64,000 nt of DNA, taken from contig BCIT01000004.1 in the NCBI GenBank assembly GCA_001600035.1, positions 386,604 to 450,603 of the forward strand. The letters run 5' to 3'. The notes beneath the pieces are model-generated. The model made no database searches. It was not told the origin of the DNA and worked only from the letters and a program-made list of their open reading frames with translations. Positions 22,701 through 34,794 of this stretch are shown piece after piece (position 1 is the stretch's first letter; each line of letters opens with the position of its first letter). A program made the position numbers and the translations under genes. Source of the stretch: Holtermanniella nyarrowii (Eukaryota > Basidiomycota > Tremellomycetes > Holtermanniales).

Positions 22701-25026
22701 TTCAGGGGTCTTGAACAAAGGTGCCATTTGGGCACGCTACGATCAGCACAATCTCAGGCCTCGAAAACGTACCGACTCCAAGACGGCGCCACATCGTTCA
22801 GCCATGTGCGTCTCGGCCTGCTCACGCAGCTGCTCCCTGATCCACTTGGTCGTGACCGGCATCAGACTCTCCGTCCATGCTGCACGGACAATTTCTGCAC
22901 GCTGCTCGTTCCAAGCTTTCGAAGTCTCTCCGTACGCCTCGGAGAGGTATGCCTTGATGAGTTCATCCACGAAATTAGATGATGCCTCGGGGACGACGTC
23001 GATTTCGATTTTGACCAATCCTTCGGCTTCCGCCGCCAGAATGTGCAGGAATTGGGCGGTGTTGGCAAAAAGCTCGACCGGCTTGGTTGTGACATATTTG
23101 AAGCTCTGAAAGTATGAGATAGTGTCCAATAAGGCGTTACTCACGTAGTACATGTGGTACTTGTCAATCTTGGCCGAGCCTCGCTCTGTGGGGAACACCG
23201 TCACCCTGCCTGATTGCTGGAAGAACTCGCGGGCTTGCATGCGGAGCAGTGGATGTTTAGCGAATTCTTGCTGCAGAATGGATCGCGCAGCTGATGGTCA
23301 ATGTCTCTCGATTTATTTTGAGCTTACCGGCCAACACATCCGCGCCCGTATTCAGACCCGTGCTCTCGTCCACAAATTCTTCTGCAAATTCATGAGGGTT
23401 GACGGCGTAATCCGTCGAGCGCTCTTCTTGTCGTGTAGCTTCCGAAAAGGCGACGATGACCGAGCTCGGCGACGCGCCAAAGATCTCCACAAGTCGATTC
23501 AGCGAGCTTTCTCGTGTCCGCTCTTGCACAGTGCGTGGTGCAGGACGACGCCGACTACCTTCCGCCAGCAGCTCCTCCTCTCTCAGCGCCCGAATCTCCC
23601 GAGGATATCTCGTCGCCAACCAATCTTGGCCATCCACCGAAGCCTCAAGACTCGTCAGAGCCGCTCCATCTATTACCTTTGTCTCGAAAAGCTCATCCTC
23701 AAACCCAGGATTCCTCTCCTTGAGCTTGTCAAACGTCTGGCGCAGATTTTGACGGCGCTCGTAGATTGCACGGAACTTGCAGCCCAGGTTATACGTTGCC
23801 CAAAGCTCGTGTTGATCGAGAAGTACGTGTTTGGCGTAAGGATCACGCTGAACAAAGTACCAATGATCCTGCATCTGTTGCCACAGGAAAGGTACCTCGC
23901 AGTGCTCGAGGAACATGGACCGCATGGCAGTTGTGACTGCTGTCTTGAACGGGCCAAGAATCTCGGGCAGAGACATCCACATGCGAGTGTCTTCTTGTGT
24001 AGGAGGGTTGACGTACATTTGATTGGTACGGACTGAGATGCGTGGGAGGACGAATTCGATGGCAAGATCCAGAGGAGGAAAGTCGGCTGCGGGAACGATG
24101 GACGGGTTGACGGCGAAACTGGAGCTGAGCAGTTGATGTCTCTCTGGCCGATCAACATCTCGGATGATCTCATCCGCTTGCGTCTTGAATACGGCAGCCA
24201 TCTCGGAAGGCTCAAAGACCTCGGCCATCGTTACCTCTTGCTTCAGCGGCGCGTCTTCCTCATCGACGTCCATGCCCTCCTCGCCCTCCAGCGCCCAGTC
24301 GTACTCGTGTCCATCACCAAAGACGGCGTACATTTCATCAATCGCTCTGCATGTCAGCTTTGTCGTTCAAATGTACTCACTGTTGAGCCAGGCCAGACAC
24401 GTTAGGTCGACCACGAGCCGCCTCGCGCTTCTTGCGCTTTTCTTCTCGTCTTCTCGCTCTGCGCTCCTCCTCCGTCTCGCCATCGAACCCATCAGGCTCG
24501 TCATCATCCTCAATGAAATCGTCCATGTCGTCGACGTCCATGTCATCATTCGCTGCTCGCTGCTCATTGCGATCCTCCTCATCACGAAAGATGTCCTGCA
24601 GCCCAGGCTCCTCGCCTCCAGACAAGGAATCATCGCGCCTTCTCAGTCTGTTGAGCTTTTGAGACGAACGAGACGGATCTGTCCGACCTGTATTCTCGCC
24701 AATGAGGTCCAAGTCGTCATCTGACAGCTCCATAGCTTCCCTCTCCACTACAGGTCAGCAAGCAATCAGCATGAAGTACACGTACCCCTCTTCTTCCTTC
24801 TCTTCCTCTTGCGCTCCTTGCGCTTCCGGCGCCTCGTCTCAGAATCATCACTTGCGGCATCTGCATCTTCATCCTCCTCGTCCTCATCAACAATGAAACC
24901 ATCTTTAATGCGCTGAACTTCCTCGGGATCCTCTTGTGACTCCTCCTCAGACGAATCATCCTCTCCAAACGGACGAATGCGGTCTCCATCCCCTTCGTCA
25001 GAGGGCGGTCCTGACCGTTCAGACAT
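19739..25026 (-). CDS. SPT6: Transcription elongation factor and histone chaperone Spt6
   Basis: Travels with RNA polymerase II and reassembles nucleosomes. The N-terminus ('[20 protein letters not shown]') is strongly acidic. Domains in order: N-terminal acidic region, helix-turn-helix/death-like core ('[20 protein letters not shown]'), YqgF-like ('[20 protein letters not shown]'), HhH ('[17 protein letters not shown]'), S1 ('[20 protein letters not shown]'), tandem SH2 ('[20 protein letters not shown]'). The tail has [11 protein letters not shown]-type repeats and then an unusual Pro/Gly/Tyr/Gln-rich extension ([13 protein letters not shown]). A last intron (about 19774-19814) with a good branch motif joins a final exon reading '[11 protein letters not shown]' then stop; otherwise the stop is at 19813. 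About eight or more exons. Confidence 0.93.
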
Positions 25027-25253
25027 TTTGTAAGCACTTGTTGAAGCTGCTGCTGTTGCTGTAATTGAGCGCTCTTTGCAGCTTTCGACTCTCTGTTCAA
25101 GCTGCTGCGTTACTACAAGCCACTTGCTCGAGCTTGCGAAAAGCAAGAAAGACGTGCACCAGGACTGCGAACGCAACGACCTTGAAGTCGCTCGCTTAAC
25201 CCCCGGTAAATCTCGAACAGGGGTTAGGAATGGCTTAAAGCTCTGTTTGGTTC

Positions 25254-28200
25254 CTATGCATCTCTTGCTAGACTCTCAAACACCTCAAGCATGACCCTAC
25301 TGCTCGTCATCAAATTATGTCCCTCGCCAGGTACGATCAACAGCTCAGCATCCATGCACCTCTCACACCACCTCATAGATTTCTCTGAAATCTTATCGTC
25401 CTCTGCCCCGTACCAGATCTTGCATGGCTGCTTGACGTCGGTGTATGAAAAGCCCCAAGGTCGAGAGTCACGGCCCAAGATGGCCATGAGGTCTGCTGTG
25501 CCGCCATTCAGCGATTCGGCATGCGAAGCTTGAAGGAGCGCTGTGCCGAATGTTGGCCCATCAAGGTTGTGATATCCGTCGGGCGATGTTGGCAGACGTT
25601 GGCTTCGCTTAGGAGATGTGTCCGTCTGGACTGATGAGCGTGAAGGGACGGAAATGGATTTGTGCAAGGAGGTGTTGAGATCGCCCGCCAACGTCTCGAA
25701 GCTGTCACCCAAGCCAACCTCCAGCTTATGCGACCGTACAGAGCCAGGACAGTACGACGCTGGCCGTCGCGACATGCCTTCCGATACGTCGTCAAACGAA
25801 GGCCGCTGATGAAGTGTTGAAGGTGGAGTGCTGCTTGACGTGCGTGGTGATGCTTTCAAGCCGCCTCGAAACACCTTGGAGACCTTCTTGCCCAACGCAG
25901 GTGGCTTCGCACTACGCAAAGGCGATTCACCTTCGAACCGCCCTTCAAAGTCGGCAAGATCATCAAAGCTCTCGTCCACCTGAACTCCACTTCCATTTGT
26001 AACAGGCGCCGAAGCGTCAAAGCCGATAGGGTCATACGTCAAAGGCGGAGGTTTGCCAAGTGCCCAGCCCTGTATTCGCCATTCCGCCGCTTGAGCCGAC
26101 TTGATCATACTGTTTGGAACGAATTTCAACCATTTGTAGCCTTCATGTTAGCTTTGTTGATAGCAGATTACTCACCTCCATCGACATCAGAGCTTACCCA
26201 TGGACTGAGCAGATGTATCGGACCAACTATCCGCTCGCCGAGCCTCATGGCAGTCGCTAGCGCGTATGGCGCACCTGCACTGTGCGCTAGAACGCTGAAG
26301 CGATCAATCTCGAGCGCATTCACGACGTGCTCGACAACTCGTGCCCACTCCAGCAGTCCTCGACGATCCTGCGAGGAATCATCCGTCTTGCCGAGACCCC
26401 AACGATCGATACAGATCAAGCGAAGACCAAGCGCTTCAGCCAGCTCGTCGAACAGCGCAACGAGGTAACGGACTGCACCGAGACCCAGAAAGACAAGAAC
26501 GACTTTGCCATCTGGTGAGCCTACGTCAGCGAGAGAGACGTTGAGAGGTGGTGAACCAGGTACGACGACCATGCGAGTGAGACGTGGAGAACGGAGGTAG
26601 AGGGCTAATGAGTGTTTGGCGGGATCAGTTGGGGTTGGCGAATGGGAGTGGGGATGACTTTCTGCGTGAGGTGTAAGTCGACGAGCAGAGGATGTAGTTG
26701 ATGGAGCATGAGATCTCGTCGAGGAACTGCGATGTAAACTTGCTGAACGCCGTGGTGTAGGAACACTGATCCGCTCAGGCGTAACCATGACATCCTCTTC
26801 ATCCGCAGTCAGTTTCTCCAGCAAAGCCCGAGTCGCACCGACATCCGAGCTCATCGACTCGCTCGACACTCGACGCGTGTCTTCATCACGAAGAGATGAC
26901 GTTCGAGGAGGAACGACATTGACGACAGCTGTCGTATGCGAAGATGTCCGAGCAGGTGGCGAAGCTGTATATTGGCGAGAAGGGTAAGCAGGCTGTGACC
27001 TCGTGATCGACTTGTGCACTGCATCGTGCGCAGCTCGAGTCGCTCCAGCATGCTTCTTGATGATCTCATCAATAGACGGAATTTGCCGGCGCGGATTACC
27101 GCTGCCATTAGCACTCCGCGAAGCCGGCGAGTGCGTGCGAACAATGTCGGTGATGGATGGCACAGCTGACATGCTCGAAGATGTCGAGCAAACAGATGTT
27201 TGACGGCTCACTGATGCCGGGATGACCAGCTCGTTTCGAGATACGCTATTCTCTGAGCCATTCGACGTCGCTGAAGAACCTGCTGCTGCGGGACGCTTCC
27301 CGCCTGATGTCAAAACCTTGCTTCGTCGGGCGTGGTTGCGATTTCGTAGATTTTCTGGCACTTCGTACGGCTGCCACGGTGACGGCCGCGCCATGAATTC
27401 TTTCAAACGCTCAGACTCGGGGTTCAGCTCTGAGATGAAGCTGTCCATCAACTCGGTTGAGACGGAACCTGGGCGTTGTAAGCTTGGCTGATGTACAGAC
27501 TATGCGGATGACTCACCAAGATCATCTCTCTGAACTGGTTCATGCCGACTCTGGCCCCTGGAGCTGCCTGCAATCTGCTCCGGCCGTTTGCCACTCTGAT
27601 ACTTTGCAGTGTCCTCTGCCCAAACCCTCGTCCTCTCAGTTTCTCGTGCCTCCTGCCTCTTGTCCATTTGCCTCTCCTTGCGTTGTCTTCTCTCCTGTAC
27701 TGTCTCTGAAGCTCTGGTACTGGGCCCGGCGCTGCTGTGAGGACCGTCTGGAGTTATAAACGAACTCGCGCGAATCTTTTGCTGCCGCGAAGGAAACGAA
27801 TACGTAGATGGCCCTGGCTTGGGTCGAATCAACGACGAGATAGGTCTGCCAGGAGGTTGGGAGCGCCGCAAGTCACCCGCAGAGATCAGTAGCTCGTCGT
27901 CGCCGCTTATCGCGGCAGCCAGACTGAGCCCGAGCGAGATGGCTCTAGGGTCGTAAGCGGGTGGTGGGGCGTATGATTGCGTCTTTGATGTGGTCGGGGA
28001 AAAGGTTGGTTTTGGAACGGGTGATGAAGGTTGACTAACGACTTGTGGGACTGAGCCTGACGAGACGGATCGACTTTGGACAGAGGGCCTTGAGCCTGTC
28101 GAGCCCCCTGGCGTTCCGAGAGTAAAGCTGTCGGATCTCTGAGGTTTGTATGCACCGTATTGCTCAAAGTAGCTTGACCCTCTTGTTGTTTCTGGCCTCC

Positions 28201-28282
28201 CTTTCGACCTAGTGACATTTGCAACACGCTCTCCCATGCTTGGCGGCCGCGTCGCCGCTAACAGGCCTGTGGAAGAGGACAT
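25254..28282 (-). CDS. Alpha/beta hydrolase with long disordered N-terminus
   Basis: Three or more exons. The first ~260 residues (from [20 protein letters not shown]) and about the first 290 of the next exon are Ser/Pro/Arg-rich and look disordered. The hydrolase core begins '[20 protein letters not shown]', with '[14 protein letters not shown]', '[15 protein letters not shown]', and a nucleophile elbow '[15 protein letters not shown]' (A-H-S-A-G). In the last exon are an acidic-residue strand '[15 protein letters not shown]' and the His loop '[14 protein letters not shown]', completing a likely Ser-Asp-His triad. A second insertion of ~150 residues (Ser-rich) interrupts the lid region. Substrate unknown; a lipid or ester hydrolase is possible. 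Divergent from the MFS gene. Confidence 0.8.
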
Positions 28283-28838
28283 TGCATGTGTGTCTACCAC
28301 TTGACAGTGACTTGCTTGCTATCCCTGTAATCCTCTGTGAATTATAAATGTCGTTCAATAGACCTGCGCTCGTATTCAAGTTGTTGCAATTTCTTGTACC
28401 TTTGTGTGAGGAGCAATGAGGGGCTAGTTTGTTGGATGGGTCATTCCAACAGACCTCCACTGTCCCGGACAAGCTCTTTCCGTTTCCGAGTTATGCTATG
28501 CTACGAGTATAATTGTATCTCTTGGCTCTGCTCTTTGACATGGGTACAGGTTGCAAGCTATACAACTTTATAGATTGCGTGTTTGTCACGTCGCAGGACC
28601 ATTGAGAGTCGACAACAACACGACAAGAGCTGGGGGCACCTCAGCCGAACGTGCCGTAGTACGGCAACCATACGGCAGAATCTTCATTCCTGTTCTTCAT
28701 GGCGACTTTTGCTATAGATCGGCCAAAGACTCTGAGAAAGCTGCTGAGAGTCAGTGTAAAGGCATAAACTCGAAGAGCTCTTGATTTCTGATAACGCCTG
28801 ACCCGCAAATGAGTTTGCCTTACAATCAATAGCTCGCC
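28283..28838. promoter_or_regulatory. Divergent intergenic region, hydrolase / MFS transporter
   Basis: About 556 bp between two divergent starts. No ORF with family resemblance and no clear TATA box within 100 bp of either start. Nothing further recognised. Confidence 0.35.
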
Positions 28839-30492
28839 ATGTCGAGCGTCAAGCCCTTACGAAAGCTCGATTTCGGGTTCCTCCCAATCCCATCACGCTG
28901 TCGCTACGATATCGAGAACCCACCAGCCTTCACGCTAGCTCTCAACATACTGTTTGCCTTTGCTGCGACAATCACAGTCATGAATCTATACTATGTACAG
29001 CCCATGCTTGTTGACATGGCACAAGACTTTCAAGTCGATCACGACACGATATCAAAGGTGGCAGTCTTGTGTCAAGCTGGGTGAGCGCAGCGAAAGCAAA
29101 GACGCCCTTGATGCTTACAAGACTAGATATGCAGTTGGCATTGTATTGCTGACTCCTCTTGGGGATCTTCTGCGACGTCGGCAGCTCACATTGGCTTTGC
29201 TGGCCGTCACGACAGCTCTCACGGTCGGACTGGCTTTAGTCCACCATTTAGCAGCCTTTGAAGCGCTTGCTTTTCTAATCGGCATCTTCACCGTGCGTAT
29301 CCGTGCGTAGTCTCACATGGCTGACATCCAAGGTCACACCTCAAGTCATGATCCCTTTATCCGCCGACTTGGCTCCACCCGAACGCAGAGCAAGCGCAAT
29401 GTCCATCACCCTCTCTGGCCTCCTCCTCGGCATGCTCTGCGGCCGAGTCCTAGCCGGAACAGTCGCAGAATTCTCCGGCTGGCGAAACACCTATTGGCTC
29501 GCCGTCGGTCTTCAAGCCACACTCCTGATCGTGCTATACGCCGTTCTCCCCGACTATCCCGATAAAAACATCAAAATGACCTACCCCCAAGTCCTCTGGT
29601 CCATGGGTCGATATCTCGTCACGTATCCTACCCTTGTACAAGCTTGCTTGCTGGGTTTTGTATCTAGTGCTTGCTTTGCTGGCTTTTGGACGCTTCTGAC
29701 GTTCTTGTTGAGTGATGAGCCTTACGAGTATAACACTTTTATCATTGGACTTTTTGGGCTCCTTGGTGCTATTGGGGTTTTGTGTGCGCCTTTTACTGGG
29801 AGATTGGTGGACCACATCGTACCTTGGTTTGGGCAGATGCTGGGCGTTTGGGTGCAGGTGAGTCACGAGTAACCGCACATGCTGACTGTCAGCTGATTGG
29901 CCTCCTCGTCGCTTTGGGCGGAGCACAACTCAACATCGCGGCAGTCATCATCACCTGCATCGTCTTTGACCTCGGTCTCCAGTTGGGACAAGTCAGTAAT
30001 TCCAGTCGAGTCGCCAATATCGATCCTCAAGCTCGCGCAAGACTCAACAGCTGTTACATCCTTAGTCTCTTTCTGGGTCAGGTAAGTCTTCCTAGCAGCG
30101 CATGCAGCTGAGGTTGACATGATTCAGACCGCCGGCATGGCTGTTTTGACAAAGCTGTATAATTCGATAGGTTGGAGACCGACTGCTGGCGTCATGGTCG
30201 GCGCTCTGGGATTCAGCCAGCTCGTCCTACTTGCTCGGTACGTTCGTGTTCGTGACCTTGCTGATGAGTCAGAGGACCACATACTACCAAGTGGCTCGGC
30301 TGGGATGGCGGTACTCAGCTACTTAAGCGCAAGTCGGCTTCTGGACATCGCACCGAGATTGAGATCGCTAAGAGTGATTCTGGGTTGCCATTGGGCGCGC
30401 CGGCCGGGGCTGAGCTGGAGTCTGATACAAGCGGCGGTCATGAAAGGGAGGTCAAGCTTCAGAATATCAATAGCAAGCAAAGCATGGCATAA
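28839..30492 (+). CDS. Major facilitator transporter of bacterial-like type
   Basis: Integral membrane transporter with about 12 predicted helices. After a short N-terminus come 'NLYYVQPMLVDMAQDFQVDH', 'GYAVGIVLLTPLGDLLRRRQ' (MFS motif A), 'IPLSADLAPPERRASAMSIT', 'SGLLLGMLCGRVLAGTVAEF' and 'SRVANIDPQARARLNSCYIL'. These blocks resemble the common bacterial subgroup with LYYxQP, APPERR and DPEARxRLN motifs more than typical fungal DHA drug pumps. Introns near 29082-29130, 29294-29332, 29858-29893, 30082-30127 and 30240-30274. Using the last one (GTACGT...CTGAT...CAG) gives a protein-like hydrophilic tail ending 'LQNINSKQSMA' at 30492; without it the frame would run to 30541. Substrate unknown. 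Confidence 0.82.
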
Positions 30493-30618
30493 GGCATCGC
30501 AAATAGAGCAGGGTCGGACAAGAGAGTGCAGCAAACAATGAAGTAGTCATGGCATTCATCACAATTCGTTTCCTTCTTCTCTTTCTCTTCTTCTCTCTTC
30601 ACCCTACATCGCGCGCGC

Positions 30619-31563
30619 CTAGTAGGTGTTGTGGCCACCAGTGCCACCAGTACCGGGAACATGGACGTTGGTACCGGGAACGTGAGCGCCAGCGCCAGTG
30701 TTTAAGCCGACGTTGGTGCCGGGGACGTGTGCGCCGACGCCTGGGCCGTGGTTGTGGTTGTTGCCTGTGATGCCAGAACCGTGTTTGTTGCCTGTCAGAC
30801 CTGTACCGTGGCTGTTACCGGTGACACCGTGGTTGTTGTTACCAGTGAGACCGTGGTTGTTGTTACCAGTGAGACCGTGATTGTTGTTACCAGTGAGGCC
30901 GTGGTTGTTGTCACCCGTCAAGCCATGGCCACCCGTGCCACCTGTGCCAGGAACATGGACGTTTGTACCGGGAACGTGAGCAGCGGCACCAGTGTTGGAG
31001 CCGACGTTGGTACCGGGGACGTGTGCACCGACGCCTGGGCCGTGGTTGTGGTTGTTGCCGGTGAGACCGGTACCGTGGTTGTTGCCTGCGAGGCCGGTGC
31101 CGTGGTTGCCGGTGAGGCCGGTACCGTGGTTGTTTGTAGCATGGTTGCCGCCTAGAACAGCACCAGTGTCAGACGAATGGGTAGTATCGCGACCGACGTT
31201 GCCAGCAGAGTGCTGAGCGTCTTTATGAATCAAGCCAGCTTTCTTGGCCTCGCCTTCCTCGACCTTGGCGGGGTTGGAGGTAACCTTGCCAACTGAAGAT
31301 GTCAGTGTATGTCTATGAGTTGATGAAATGAAAACTCACCGATAGCCTCGACGGTACCAGAGATCTTCTCACCAACAGTGGGCTTGTGAGCACCCTGGTG
31401 GCGCTGCTCGTGCTCGACGGCTTGCTTGTTGACTGACTGTCAGTACTGCAGTCTTCACATCATCAGACATACCTTGGTTGTGAGCAGCTGCACCTGTAGT
31501 AGAGTGACCAGTCGTGGCGTGGCCAGTGCCAGTGGTGTTGTGGTTGCCAGAGAGAGGAGACAT
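30619..31563 (-). CDS. CsbD/LEA-like stress protein with Gly-His-Asn repeats
   Basis: Hydrophilic protein of about 285 residues from three exons (introns about 31334-31380 region and 31430-31473). It starts 'MSPLSGNHNTTGTGHATTGH'. A short N-terminal module, 'PTVGEKISGTVEAIVGKV' then 'TSNPAKVEEGEAKKAG', resembles CsbD-type stress proteins and the fungal cruciform-DNA-binding protein Hmp1. The rest is low complexity built of NHGTGLTGN, NNNHGLTG and HVPGTNVG units, including a ~50-residue block present twice. Such composition fits a desiccation- or stress-induced hydrophilin. A TATA box lies ~90 bp upstream. Convergent with the MFS gene. Confidence 0.75.
30622..31080 (-). repeat. Coding tandem repeats in the CsbD/LEA-like gene
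   Basis: A block near 30637-30786 is repeated near 30931-31080, offset 294 bp (98 codons). Between them about 30835-30915 holds near-identical 24-bp units coding GLTGNNNH. All units are multiples of three, so the frame is kept. Confidence 0.85.
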
Positions 31564-33049
31564 TGTAATGTGAAAAAGTAGTACTAGTAGTAGTAGTTGA
31601 AAGGTGAGTCAAAGACGATGGGGAAGGAGGCAGCGGGCGGGCAGACTTATATACTTTGCAGGCATGTTGAAGGATGCTGCTATGACGCTTTGAGACGTCA
31701 TTGAACGCCTTACCACCTCCTTTCTGCGGCCAAGTCAAGCGCAGTCTCCGTGGCCAAGGAAAGGAGTTCAGGAACGTGTCCATACGACTTTTGCTTCTGA
31801 TGACGAATCTTCAACGTGGCATGCTAGGTTTACCTCACCGACATGCTTAAGTCCACGAATGCCGCCAGAGGCGGTATTAACTGCATCCCAGTTGTGCTGT
31901 CATGAAGACCCTGCGCTCGGCGCTCGGCGCGCATCAGATTGTGAGCAGTATGCGAGAGCCTCTGTCCGCCAGAGGACTGCTGCGCAACGGAGGTTCGCGC
32001 GCCGTTCAGGGTGAGTTCGCGTTCAGGGCGCATCATTGCGTCACGCAAGGACCTTGTTTCAAGAGGACAGAGCGGCGCACCGTCATGGCCGGCCGAGAGT
32101 TGAAAGTTGGGCCGAAGTACATGGAATGCAGTGAGATCCCGTTGCAGAGCTTACAAACTGGGCCGCGACGAAAGTGATGCCGGAGAAGTTTTATCAATAA
32201 CATGCATGAGATTACTACGAATATGCCCTGATTAAATGGACCGCATCACTCGTAAACAAGAGAGCACGGTGAGTAGCAGGCGGCGACTCCTCTGGATAAG
32301 GGCGCCGGGGGTGGTTCTGGGTGACTCAATAAATAGCATGCAGGTGTGAAAAAGCACCGCACGCAGAGTGTATGCACCTGGAGGATGGAGGATGAATGAA
32401 GAAGCAGGGACAGAAGGGTGAAGTGAGAAGTGAGAGAAGATGGAAGGGAAAGAAATAGATGCCTGCAGCCGAAAAGCAGCCGAAAATCGCTTTGACAAAA
32501 AGCTAGACGATTCGCACCGCGAGCTCTCGGCCGGGCAGACCAGTCAAACAAGGGGAGAGAACTCGGCAGGCGCGGTACCTGTTGAGATATCACGGATCAA
32601 CACAGCATAGCAGAAAATCGATCAGCTGCATGAGGCAGCTGAAGGTGTCCTGTCAGGCTGTGAAGGCCAATGAACGCTCAAAGCATGTCACATACTCCAA
32701 TCGCGACCGCAAGCCTTGTGAGACAGCTCAGCAGCTGGTTTCGGACAACATCCGCGAGCAGAGAAAAGAATGTCCAGCGCCTGTGAAGCGCCACGTCGTG
32801 AAAAGCTTGAAGCCATCGACGCGGTAGCAAATGAGCACCGTGACGTTCTGCGCTTGGCGGTGGATGACCATTGCCACCGAGATGGGGATGGTTGGAATAA
32901 CACCAATAAGCGGAAAGGAAGTGGGAGAGAGCAGGCAAGCAAGCAATGCGTCACAGAACAAGCAGAATAATGAGACATGGCATGCATTGCAATCCTGGAT
33001 GTCAGCTAAGTTTTTCTCACGTTCGTCGCGCAACGTACTAGTCTGCATC
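31564..33049. other. Gene-poor intergenic region
   Basis: About 1.5 kb. It contains the CsbD/LEA-like promoter, a short TAG/GTA microsatellite at about 31580-31597, and pyrimidine/purine-skewed stretches around 32380-32460. Open frames here lack family resemblance and were not called. No RNA gene recognised. Confidence 0.5.
31648..31654 (-). promoter_or_regulatory. TATA box of the CsbD/LEA-like gene
   Basis: TATATAA on the minus strand, about 90 bp upstream of the ATG at 31563. Most neighbouring housekeeping genes lack such a box, which suggests inducible expression. Confidence 0.55.
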
Positions 33050-34658
33050 TTAACGGTCTGTGGAGAGTCAGTAAAGTAAAGTAAAGATGAGAGGAACTGA
33101 CAGAATTCGTGCGTGTCGTCGCCTTTCCTCACAACGCCCTGCAGATTTCGCCGTCAGTCGGCGTTTCAGAATGCCTAACCCCTCTTGACGCACCTTCCAA
33201 CCCTCCTCAAAGTCAACGGGTAGAATCACATAGCGGTTCTTGCGGACAGCTACTGTCAACTTGAGCAATGTTGTAGTACTCACCTTGAAGACCAGCGGCC
33301 TGGCAAACGGACGCAATCTCAGCCGAGCTGAGACGATCAGGACGCGAGACGTCTAACATGTCAGTTCTGCCACTTTCAATCTTAGCACCACTCACAGTCC
33401 TCCAAGTCGACATCGGGCCCGAGGTTCATCTTAGCAGTCACAGTCTGGAAGATGAGACGGCGCTCACGGCGCGATGGGAATGGGAACTCGATCTTGCGGT
33501 CGAGACGACCTGGACGAAGCAAAGCTGGGTCAAGCGTGTCTTGACGATTGGTAGCCATGATGACCTTGACGTTGCTTGTCTGATCGAAACCGTCCATTTG
33601 GTTCAACAGCTCGAGCAGGATACGCTGCACCTCGCGATCGGCACCGGTTTGAGCGTCGAAACGCTTGGTGGCGATAGCGTCGACTTCATCGATGAAGATG
33701 ATGCACGGCGAATTCTCACGAGCCATCCGGAAGACGTCACGAACCATACGCGGACCCTAAATGTCAGTGCAGTCAGGGCACGATTCTCACTTCTCCAAGG
33801 TACTTTTGCACAAATTCGCTACCAACGACGCGGATGAAAGACGCACTTGTGGCATTGGCGACGGCCTTGACCAGCATCGTCTTGCCTGTTCCCGGAGGTC
33901 CGTAGAGCAATACACCACGAGGAGGGTCAATGCCGATCTTGCGGTACAAGTCCATCTTATATGTCAGCGAGCTACGGTGACACATAACATACCTGCACCA
34001 GCGGCAGCTCCACCGCTTCTCTAATCTCTTGCTTCTGCGCATCTAGACCACCAACATCAGAGTATTTGACATCTGGCTTCTCATTGTCACCCAGCATAGA
34101 GATGGAAGAGTCTGCCTCTGGGGGAAGAACGTCGACCAAAGCGTTCGAGTGACGATGCAAAGCGACCGACGAAGACGGCTTGAGCAGCTCACGGTCGATT
34201 GTACTGAGAATTCTGACGACATAATTGGAACCTGTTCATCAGCACTGACTAACAATTTCTCGCACCAGTCGTGCTTCCTACGATTCCGCGACGCTCATCG
34301 ACAGGCTCGAGGAACTGCCCGATAACAAGTGGGACGGCCTGAATCCGCTTGACTTCCTCTTGAGCGCGAAGGAGCTCCCGGCGGAGGTTGTGCGTCTCGT
34401 CACGGATGTACTCCTGACTCGGTCAGCTTGGGACTCTATGCACTTTACTACACACCTCTTGAAGCTCCAGGAACTCCTTGTGCGCCTCGAGCCGCCTCCA
34501 AGTGCTGTACAGCTCATCGTCAGTCGAAGGCAGCGAGCTGAGAAGCGTCTGCTTCTCCGACAACTGCGCCGGCAAAGTTGGGTCCTGATTTGTCAGGACG
34601 GAAAATCCATGTCGTGTCTGCTCACCTCGACCTTGAGCTCTATCCCTAGCTGATCCAT
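33050..34658 (-). CDS. RPT3: 26S proteasome regulatory ATPase Rpt3
   Basis: One of the six AAA ATPases of the 19S base that unfold substrates. Start '[20 protein letters not shown]', N-terminal coiled coil '[19 protein letters not shown]' and OB region '[18 protein letters not shown]'. Walker A is '[18 protein letters not shown]', Walker B '[20 protein letters not shown]', then '[19 protein letters not shown]', the Rpt3-specific block. The C-terminus, across two late introns, ends 'GDDTHEFYR'; the FYR ending is a HbYX-type motif that opens the 20S gate, and its Tyr codon is split T/AC by the last intron. About nine exons. All catalytic motifs intact. Confidence 0.95.
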
Positions 34659-34794
34659 GTTGCAGTTGATGGCAGCACGCACTCGATACTCCGAACGATG
34701 ACAACGCGCGTTAAGCCTCTGATGATCCGCGGATCACGAACAGCTTCAACGTCTCATGTCCTCGACGACTTAATATTGCAGCTGGTGTAACACA

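Noticed and set aside
22104-22982. Long open frame on the plus strand (292 codons), with others at 21198-21812 and 23152-24036
   Set aside because: They lie antisense to SPT6 exons, have no recognisable domain or codon-level support, and reflect codon bias of the real gene.
30727-31155. Val/Ala/Thr-rich frame opposite the CsbD/LEA-like gene
   Set aside because: It is the complement of the repeat-coding exon, with no initiation context or known domain.
32200-33000. Several overlapping frames of 80-130 codons between the CsbD/LEA-like gene and RPT3
   Set aside because: All are low complexity or random-looking; none connects by plausible introns to a recognisable protein.
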